A stretch of 20,515 nucleotides of DNA. It comes from a virus. Position 1 is the first letter of the stretch. Every line of letters begins with the position of its first letter. The notes under the pieces are model-generated. The model did no database searches, was not told the DNA's origin, and saw nothing but the letters and a program-made list of their open reading frames with translations. A program made the translations under genes and the position numbers. Location: positions 1-20,515 of IMG/VR virus record IMGVR_UViG_3300042534_000228; one strand, 5' to 3'. This document shows positions 16,257 through 20,515 of this stretch, piece after piece.

Positions 16257-16757
16257 TTAATTAAAAGTTAAGTCAAATGTTAAATCAAATAAATCACCAC
16301 TACACAATGAAAGTGTTGTGTTAGGCATCTCAATATCAAATGTCATTATCCAACCATCTAATAAGTTTTTACCGTATTCTGTGAAAGGTTCTAACGATGG
16401 GTTTTCAGTCGATGTGATATTATTATCATCAAAGTTCTTATACATTTTAGTCCACAGCCTGTTCAATGTAGATAAGGTTTCATTTAGATTATCTACTTCA
16501 TTATCATTAAGCCAAAATTTATCTGTGTTTACATTCTTGTTAATATCACGAATACCGAAGCAACCTATCTGAACATTAAACGTTACTGTCTGTCCGTTCG
16601 TGAATCCTGCACCTGTAACGTTAATATGAAGCAATGGAAATATATTAGCTTTGTCTAAATCTAACTCATCAAAATCGCCTTGTGTGATCGTATTAACAAA
16701 CGGGTCAGCATCGCCAAGTTGTTTAATATAATATAACAGTTCTGTGTATTGATTCAT
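16257..16757 (-). CDS. tail terminator / tail completion-like protein
   Basis: This 166-residue soluble protein starts MNQYTELLYYIKQLGDADPF and contains LDKANIFPLLHINV, VTFNVQIGCFGIRDINKN, NETLSTLNRLWTKMYKN, EPFTEYGKNLLDGWIMTFD and a C-terminal SLCSGDLF element. The helix-strand order (N-terminal helix, 'P.lhinv' strand, second helix, 'gw.mtfdi' strand) resembles tail terminator and completion proteins of Bacteroidota phages, which cap the tail tube. Its ATG overlaps the stop of the -1 frame of the chaperone gene by 4 nt (ATGA), which itself argues that the -1 frame is translated. Assignment is from pattern and neighbourhood. Confidence 0.62.
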   Translation of the reverse strand: MNQYTELLYYIKQLGDADPFVNTITQGDFDELDLDKANIFPLLHINVTGAGFTNGQTVTFNVQIGCFGIRDINKNVNTDKFWLNDNEVDNLNETLSTLNRLWTKMYKNFDDNNITSTENPSLEPFTEYGKNLLDGWIMTFDIEMPNTTLSLCSGDLFDLTFDLTFN

Positions 16758-17505
16758 AATCTTTTTGTATTTGCTCCTGCTCTTAAATCTGCTTTTAAAC
16801 GCTCTCTATCTATATCCTCAGCCAGCCATAAATGTAACTCGTGTACGTTCATATTAAATACCGCTTCCATTCGCCATGGTTTATACTTAGCTAACTTTTT
16901 GATTGTGGAATACCATCCCCATTTTTCAAAATAGTCCGATGCTTTTGCACCCTCGCTAGTTCCTGTATTGTATATCTCTGGATAGCTATTTCCAATTCGT
17001 TCGCTAAATTGTAAAAAAAAATCAATGCACCATTTACAATATTCATCGGTGTACGCTTCATCACATCTGCATACTTTTCAGTACCATTGTAAGTTTCAAT
17101 ATCATAGTTTTTAAAAGCATCGTCTTTTATAACTGGTCTGAATAGTATAGCCATTAGTTTGTGATACGTTTCAATATCTTCTAATGGGTATAACGATAAA
17201 TCTGTAAACTCTTTAGCAGTCATCTTATCGAAGTTGGGTATGAATCCAAACTCTACACCGTTTAATTTAAAGCGATCTACAAAAGGCACGTCTGCGTTTA
17301 ATGCTATATCTATTTGTTTTAGTATATCTTCAAAGTCTTTATTAGCCACGTTGTTTAAATCATGGTATTTTATACTCGTGAATATCTCTACCTTACGTTT
17401 ATTAAACTGATAGTCATCTAGATCTTCACGCTTCAATAGCAATGCGTACTTTTGAAACTGCTCTAGTGTTATATCCTGTATGTTTTCTGGTAATACAATC
17501 TTCAT
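16754..17505 (-). CDS. tail assembly chaperone, G-T frameshift fusion (-1 frame extension)
   Basis: A -1 slip at the T9 run leads from codon 164 into an 86-codon frame ending in TGA at 16754-16756, giving a 250-residue fusion. The -1 frame opens LQFSERIGNSYPEIYN and contains FEKWGWYSTIKKLAK, then MNVHELHLWLAEDIDRERL. This is the pattern (F..KWGWy..i..La......l......h..L) of T-type domains of tail chaperones in Bacteroidota phages. That frame has no credible start of its own in the right place. Its TGA overlaps the next ATG by 4 nt, and it fills a gap of 133 nt that would otherwise be non-coding. Together these support real translation. Frameshift efficiency cannot be judged from sequence. Confidence 0.72.
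16891..17505 (-). CDS. tail assembly chaperone, G-like product (0 frame)
   Basis: This 204-residue protein starts MKIVLPENIQDITLEQFQKY and includes FGFIPNFDKMTAKEFTDLS and YHKLMAILFRPVI, a helical pattern I associate with tail-chaperone-like genes of Bacteroidota phages. It is the short form of a frameshift pair. The 0 frame runs on past a T9 run (codons 162-164) to a TAG at 16891, adding about 40 residues of low-complexity, basic character (VQKHRTILKNGDGIPQ). The longer form is described separately. Such proteins coat the tape measure during tail assembly. Its ATG lies 8 nt after the ACGTT element of the shared late motif. The usual position directly before the tape measure is not kept here, so the functional label stays tentative. 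Confidence 0.68.
   Translation of the reverse strand: MKIVLPENIQDITLEQFQKYALLLKREDLDDYQFNKRKVEIFTSIKYHDLNNVANKDFEDILKQIDIALNADVPFVDRFKLNGVEFGFIPNFDKMTAKEFTDLSLYPLEDIETYHKLMAILFRPVIKDDAFKNYDIETYNGTEKYADVMKRTPMNIVNGALIFFYNLANELEIAIQRYTIQELARVQKHRTILKNGDGIPQSKS
17013..17021 (-). other. slippery T9 run for programmed -1 ribosomal frameshifting
   Basis: On the minus strand the 0 frame reads ATT TTT TTT TAC. It contains the classical X XXY YYZ heptamer as T TTT TTT, and a -1 slip gives TTT TTT TTA in the frame that encodes the KWGWY domain. It is the longest homopolymer I noticed inside a gene here. A stimulatory downstream structure was not identified. Confidence 0.7.
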
Positions 17506-17513
17506 ATAATATA

Positions 17514-17538
17514 AACGTTTAATAGTTTATTTTGTTAT
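17514..17538 (-). promoter_or_regulatory. late-promoter-like motif, copy 2 (before the tail chaperone gene)
   Basis: The minus strand reads ATAACAA, 13 nt, ACGTT. It begins directly after the terL stop and leaves 8 nt between ACGTT and the chaperone ATG. Copies 1 and 2 also share AAACT-x-T inside the spacer. It fills almost the whole terL-chaperone gap. An ATAAAC/GTTTAT inverted repeat overlaps it (17511-17530). Confidence 0.55.
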
Positions 17539-18747
17539 TTATCTAATTTCTATTTTAAAGCTACGTCCTAAATGATAAAATACATTGTATCGTATTGCAT
17601 CTATTAAATGATTGAAGTTATCTACATACAGCTTACTACCTTTATCTGCATACACATAGTTGTTTAACTCCTTAGCAATGTTAATGCTTTCATGATCTAT
17701 TATCAATTCATAATCTTGCATCAATGCAATACCAGCACTAATACTACCAGCCCCCTTTTCAGTAGGTACAATGTTACAGCCTAATCTATTAATTTCCTCA
17801 ATCAGTCTAGGCTCTGCACTATCAGCAACGATTAAACTCTTGCCACATACGTTTATATTAATCAATGCTATCTGTGATGTTGTTAGTTTTGGTTTGTATA
17901 GATGCTCTTTAACATATATCTTTTTACGCTTCTTATCTATTGCAACTGCCACCAATGTAGATGGGTCAATACTAAACCCGTAATCCTGCCCGTATGATAC
18001 TTGTAATTCGTCTGGGTTGAACTTACCATAAGACCAGTTAGTAAATACAACACCCTCCGCCTTATCTAACCAGCTGCCCTCTATAATGTGTTTAAACTTA
18101 ATAGGATTAGTATCCCGTATCATCTCAACTTCATGAATAAACGATTGGTCTAAATGCTGTATGTTATCTAAGTAAGTTGTATGTATGTAAGTAGTATTGT
18201 TTGCAATACCGTTAAACCCCTCTTTAACGCCTGCACGCTCAAAGAATCGTTTGTATATCCAATGTTCTTTAGATGCTGGATTAAGTATTAGTATAACTCT
18301 GTTCTGTACACCCTTTGTACGTATGGATAGATTAATCTTATCAAACGTTTCCTCGTCTACAAGTTCTTCTGCTTCGTCTAATATCCAAGTTGTAACACCT
18401 TGCAATGATTTAAGGTTTGCTGTTTGATCACCGCTAGAAGTCTTTAACCCTTTAAAGATTATGATGCTACCAGATAGCTTATTTAGTATCTCACCTCTAG
18501 CAATATCAAAATGCTCTTTAACATTGTTCAGTTCCATCTTTTCTTCAAACTCTGGAACGATTGAAAGGTTAGCAGATGTCATTGTCTGCCTTGTAAAAAG
18601 TATCTTGTGATTTGTTTCGTATGAAAGTAGTTTAGTGAATGTACCTACACCGAATGACTTAGAAGAACCACGTCCACCCGTAATAATAAAAAATCTTGTA
18701 TCGTTATAAAATAACGGTCTGTACTTTGGATTTAAAACAATGCTCAT
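17539..18747 (-). CDS. terL: terminase large subunit
   Basis: This 402-residue DNA-packaging motor has both domains. The ATPase part has Walker A GGRGSSKS at 24-31, Walker B WILDEAEE at 121-128 with D124 and E125, and a coupling motif LILNPAS at 153-159. The RNase-H-like nuclease part has acidic residues D255 (GQDYGFSIDP), D309 (VADSAEP) and D383 (LIDAIRY). This is the PBSX/XtmB type. Length is normal and all key residues are present, so it should be functional. It overlaps terS by 4 nt (ATGA). It docks on the portal, but no portal gene follows as it would in most siphophages; the tail chaperone gene comes next after a 33-nt gap holding the shared late motif. Confidence 0.95.
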   Translation of the reverse strand: MSIVLNPKYRPLFYNDTRFFIITGGRGSSKSFGVGTFTKLLSYETNHKILFTRQTMTSANLSIVPEFEEKMELNNVKEHFDIARGEILNKLSGSIIIFKGLKTSSGDQTANLKSLQGVTTWILDEAEELVDEETFDKINLSIRTKGVQNRVILILNPASKEHWIYKRFFERAGVKEGFNGIANNTTYIHTTYLDNIQHLDQSFIHEVEMIRDTNPIKFKHIIEGSWLDKAEGVVFTNWSYGKFNPDELQVSYGQDYGFSIDPSTLVAVAIDKKRKKIYVKEHLYKPKLTTSQIALININVCGKSLIVADSAEPRLIEEINRLGCNIVPTEKGAGSISAGIALMQDYELIIDHESINIAKELNNYVYADKGSKLYVDNFNHLIDAIRYNVFYHLGRSFKIEIR

Positions 18748-19016
18748 TCATCAAACTTTAGTAAGTCTTTAAGATTGAAATCATTTAAGGTATGTGTGTT
18801 GTTTTGGTCTATAACTTGTTTAGGCATACCGTAACGATATTGTAACCATGTTTTAATGGCTTGTGTATCACCATCTTTTACTTTATCGTGTAATGCTTTC
18901 CAAACGTTTTTAGGTATTGCAACCGCATCCATTTGTTCAACGATTTTTATTTCGTCTACCTTTGGTTTACGTCCTGCGTTTTTATTACCCCCGTTATTTT
19001 TTCTACCATCCGCCAT
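18744..19016 (-). CDS. terS: terminase small subunit
   Basis: This 90-residue DNA-binding protein starts MADGRKNNGGNKNAGRKPK and continues with DEIKIVEQMD. A helical core follows, with VWKALHDKVKDGDTQAIKTW and YRYGMPKQVID, the usual end of small terminase subunits in Bacteroidota phages. The basic Gly/Asn/Lys-rich N-terminus resembles that of other small terminases. I chose ATG at 19016; a TTG at 19022 in frame is weaker and would add only two residues. Its stop overlaps terL by 4 nt. The 33-nt leader after the shared late motif contains a perfect 14-bp palindrome. It selects the packaging start site on concatemeric DNA. Confidence 0.82.
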   Translation of the reverse strand: MADGRKNNGGNKNAGRKPKVDEIKIVEQMDAVAIPKNVWKALHDKVKDGDTQAIKTWLQYRYGMPKQVIDQNNTHTLNDFNLKDLLKFDE

Positions 19017-19026
19017 AATCAAATAA

Positions 19027-19040
19027 AATCATTAATGATT
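19027..19040. repeat. 14-bp perfect palindrome in the terS leader
   Basis: AATCATTAATGATT reads identically on both strands. It lies between the ACGTT of the late motif and the terS ATG. It could be an operator or a terminase-related site, but there is no direct evidence for either. Confidence 0.4.
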
Positions 19041-19049
19041 CATTATTAT

Positions 19050-19074
19050 AACGTAAAATTTAAACTTTTGTTAT
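19050..19074 (-). promoter_or_regulatory. late-promoter-like motif, copy 3 (before terS)
   Basis: The minus strand reads ATAACAA, 13 nt, ACGTT, as in copies 1 and 2. It starts one base after the stop of the 29-residue ORF and is 33 nt from the terS ATG, leaving a longer leader than the other copies. Confidence 0.55.
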
Positions 19075-19075
19075 A

Positions 19076-19165
19076 TTAGCAGTAGTATGCATAGAATTGA
19101 ATCGTTAATAAATAAATTCCTATTAATACTAATGCTGTTACTATAATGTTTCTAATTGCTTTCAT
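19076..19165 (-). CDS. 29-residue single-pass membrane microprotein
   Basis: Translated by hand: MKAIRNIIVTALVLIGIY followed by LLTIQFYAYYC and TAA. A positively charged N-terminus (K2, R5) precedes about 20 hydrophobic residues, so an N-in single membrane helix is predicted. The ATG is 2 nt after the stop of the upstream gene (TAG-AT-ATG), the same spacing as the protease-capsid junction, which suggests coupling. Too short for a signal peptide of a larger protein. It might be a small inner-membrane regulator or holin-like peptide, but no family is recognised. Confidence 0.5.
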   Translation of the reverse strand: MKAIRNIIVTALVLIGIYLLTIQFYAYYC

Positions 19166-19167
19166 AT

Positions 19168-19599
19168 CTATTTTGTTTCGTAACTTTGATACACTTTATC
19201 TAACCGTTTAATCATATCTCTAATAATCACAGCACTACCAGAACAGTTATGGCATAGATTATTTACCTTCCATAAGAATACGCCCTCATGTAATTTAACA
19301 ACTTCTTTTAATTGTTCTTCTGTTACTAAGTTAAGCGTTCTATTTTTATAATAATCATTGTACCAGTTGTATTCTGATTCTGTAAAACATCGCTTTGCTT
19401 TATATCTTATTGGCATCATTTCATTTAGTTTATCCCTACGTTCATTACAACCGCAATCTTCACCAGCTATGAATTTAACGAGTTTCTTTATCCCTGTGGC
19501 TTCTGTTATGCTCTCTATTATATCTCCAACGCCTTGTGGATGGTCTTTAATATACTCTTTGTATTCCTTAGTTCGTTTGTCTATCTTCTTCTTTGCCAT
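19168..19599 (-). CDS. conserved Cys-containing phage protein of unknown function
   Basis: This 143-residue charged protein contains GVGDIIESITEATGIKKLVKF, then GEDCGCNERRDKLNEM, C71, FTESEYNWYNDYY, and CHNCSGSAVIIRDMI near the end. Cysteines at 49, 51, 71, 116 and 119 could bind a metal ion. The 'GDIIE.ITEATGIKK' plus 'DCGC..R...LN' pattern recurs in Bacteroidota phages upstream of the terminase genes, by recollection, without a known function. The proximity to terS/terL suggests a packaging or late-regulation role, but that is inference. Its start overlaps the end of a 51-residue ORF by 32 nt. Confidence 0.72.
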   Translation of the reverse strand: MAKKKIDKRTKEYKEYIKDHPQGVGDIIESITEATGIKKLVKFIAGEDCGCNERRDKLNEMMPIRYKAKRCFTESEYNWYNDYYKNRTLNLVTEEQLKEVVKLHEGVFLWKVNNLCHNCSGSAVIIRDMIKRLDKVYQSYETK

Positions 19600-19723
19600 T
19601 GATTTCTTCTTTTAATTCGTTAAATTCCTTTCTTAGTTGTGCTAAGTTTATATAGATGTTACCTATAACCTTTTCATGGATTGCTAGTGTTTGTTTAGTC
19701 GTTTGCTTTTTTGATTCGTTCAT
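19568..19723 (-). CDS. 51-residue charged helical protein overlapping both neighbours
   Basis: Translated by hand: MNESKKQTTKQTLAIHEK at the start, then INLAQLRKEFNELKEEI and ending DRQTN before TAA. It overlaps the end of the sigma-like gene by 29 nt and the start of the 143-residue gene by 32 nt in other frames, and covers the 95-nt gap between them. Heptad-like Leu/Ile spacing suggests a short coiled coil. An AAATAA leader precedes the ATG. Small overlapping genes are common here, and the composition looks protein-like, but no family is recognised. Confidence 0.55.
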   Translation of the reverse strand: MNESKKQTTKQTLAIHEKVIGNIYINLAQLRKEFNELKEEINGKEEDRQTN

Positions 19724-20159
19724 TTATTTTTATTTTGTTCTTACCTTCTTTAATTGTTCTAAACGCAAAACCATAGTTTATTAATGGAAAGTCTTTTTGT
19801 ATATCTCTTAACGACTTTTCGTTTATGTAATGCTCTGCAATCAATTCCTTTTCAAAGTATTCTAAATTATTATACCTTAATAGTATTTCGTATTCCTCAT
19901 CCGTTGGCTCAAACGGTTCATCGTTATCTTTTAAATAAAATAGATTTTCAACCGATATATTATCTTTTTGTTTACGTATGTAATCTATGAACAACCCGTA
20001 TATTTTACGCTTTACATAAAACGTATTTACTTTAATTTTTTTATCAGAAAAATATATATACATATCTTGAACCAGATCATCTGCAAGTGCTGTATCTCTA
20101 CATATTTCTAAAGCTATCTTACGCCAAAGTTTATCATTTTTACAAAGTTCTTCTAACAT
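19695..20159 (-). CDS. phage-encoded sigma-70-like (ECF-type) RNA polymerase sigma factor
   Basis: This 154-residue protein has a region-2-like N-terminal helix bundle (about 10-64) with LEICRDTALADDLVQDMYIY, the 'A.DLvQdmf' pattern of ECF sigma factors. A linker follows, then a region-4-like helix-turn-helix at about 101-142 (YFEKELIAEHYINEKSLRDI). It is short but complete for an ECF factor. It would direct host RNA polymerase to phage promoters, as T4 gp55 does. It lies upstream of terS and the late genes, next to small genes, which fits a late switch. A shared ATAACAA-N13-ACGTT element occurs downstream in three gaps and may be its target (inference). A DNA-binding protein that only mimics sigma factors cannot be excluded. 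Confidence 0.75.
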   Translation of the reverse strand: MLEELCKNDKLWRKIALEICRDTALADDLVQDMYIYFSDKKIKVNTFYVKRKIYGLFIDYIRKQKDNISVENLFYLKDNDEPFEPTDEEYEILLRYNNLEYFEKELIAEHYINEKSLRDIQKDFPLINYGFAFRTIKEGKNKIKINERIKKAND

Positions 20160-20222
20160 ACATTTAATGGTTTGTTAAATATAATAAATATACGCTATAT
20201 TATTCAAAATAGTTATTAACAT
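20160..20222 (-). promoter_or_regulatory. AT-rich gap with a degenerate late-motif-like sequence
   Basis: The minus strand reads ATAACTA, 14 nt, GCGT, an imperfect relative of ATAACAA-N13-ACGTT, plus two TATATTTA -7-like boxes without a TTG at the usual distance. It is a plausible but unproven control region for the sigma-like gene. Confidence 0.25.
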
Positions 20223-20405
20223 TTAAAAAGGACAATATTCTTTTTTTGGTTTATGTATTAAATCACCATGTTCACGCTTTATCTTTTCGCTTATAGCATC
20301 TCTTATAAATTTAGCAACATCTACATTATAACTTTTCATTTTTATAAGTGTGTTATGTTGAACCTCTGTAATTTTTAAAACTTTAACTTTTGTATATTTT
20401 ATCAT
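20223..20405 (-). CDS. small ribbon-helix-helix-like DNA-binding protein
   Basis: This 60-residue basic protein has one beta-like strand (KVKVLKITEVQ) and a helical part, LIKMKSYNVDVAKFIRDAIS followed by EKIKREHG. The pattern 'L..l...n.dv..FIR.AI.eKI.re' resembles ribbon-helix-helix and mobilisation-type regulators of Bacteroidota phages. The C-terminus KPKKEYCPF is basic. It sits two genes before terS. A phage transcription regulator is the likely role, but DNA binding is only inferred. It is separated from the sigma-like gene by a 63-nt AT-rich gap. Confidence 0.6.
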   Translation of the reverse strand: MIKYTKVKVLKITEVQHNTLIKMKSYNVDVAKFIRDAISEKIKREHGDLIHKPKKEYCPF

Positions 20406-20449
20406 GGTTTTCAGATTAAAGTAATACTTTTATTAAATATATACAGTTG

Positions 20450-20515
20450 TTACCAACAATTATAGTCAGTTATGTCAATCCAATTACCTTTTTTATCTAA
20501 ACAACTAACACCTAC
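20450..20515 (-). CDS. C-terminal end of an unidentified gene cut by the window edge
   Basis: The minus-strand frame is open from the window edge to TAA at 20450. It encodes 21 residues ending DKKGNWIDITDYNCW. Nothing more can be said except that it lies upstream of the RHH-like gene on the same strand, so the late module extends beyond the window. Confidence 0.4.
   Translation of the reverse strand, partial: VGVSCLDKKGNWIDITDYNCW

Noticed and set aside
19017-19022. TTG at 19022 as the terS start
   Set aside because: The in-frame ATG at 19016 gives the usual MADGRKNN-type N-terminus; TTG would add only two residues.
20022-20045. AACGT-containing sequence within the sigma-like gene as a fourth late motif
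   Set aside because: The partner block TTGTTAT is absent at 13 nt and it lies inside coding sequence.
1-20515. CRISPR array, tRNA genes, insertion sequences, integrase or att site
   Set aside because: No regularly spaced repeats, cloverleaf candidates, transposase or recombinase motifs were seen on either strand by eye.

Overview
The window is part of the genome of a tailed, siphovirus-like phage or prophage (Caudoviricetes) whose host is most likely in the Bacteroidota, probably a flavobacterium. The DNA is strongly AT-rich. Most genes lack a Shine-Dalgarno sequence and start behind A/T-rich leaders, and one promoter fits the flavobacterial TTG-N17-TAnnTTTG pattern. Many proteins also resemble, from memory of family patterns, those typical of Bacteroidota phages. 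No tRNA, rRNA, CRISPR array, transposase or integrase is visible, so lytic and prophage states cannot be told apart.

Layout. Positions 1-2798 (+ strand) hold a replication/early module: the end of one gene, a RecA-like ATPase, a conserved phage protein of unknown role, a solitary beta-class DNA methyltransferase and a small Cys/His protein. The rest (- strand, about 20.5 kb down to 2.9 kb) is the late module, read leftward. It begins with a ribbon-helix-helix-like protein, a sigma-like factor and small genes. These are followed by terS, terL, a tail assembly chaperone with a programmed frameshift, a tail-terminator-like protein, a repeat-rich fibre, a beta-sandwich protein, a secreted pectate-lyase-like enzyme, a gp10-like protein, three tail proteins and the tape measure. 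Last come the protease/scaffold, the major capsid protein and a tail-tube-like protein. The two modules converge on a terminator at 2849-2874.

Three features stand out. (1) The three clear gaps of the late module, before terS, the chaperone gene and the protease gene, each carry ATAACAA-N13-ACGTT with identical spacing. I found no other copy. It is a candidate late promoter, possibly read by the phage's own sigma-like factor, and would divide the late module into three units. (2) The chaperone gene has a T9 slippery run joining it to an otherwise startless -1 frame, giving a 250-residue G-T fusion. (3) A pectate-lyase-like protein with a Sec signal peptide sits among the tail genes next to a carbohydrate-binding-like protein.

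The order is unusual: terminase, then tail, then capsid. No portal, holin or endolysin was recognised and these probably lie outside the window. Three small genes were found by hand translation: 49 aa at 7103-7252, 29 aa at 19076-19165 and 51 aa at 19568-19723.
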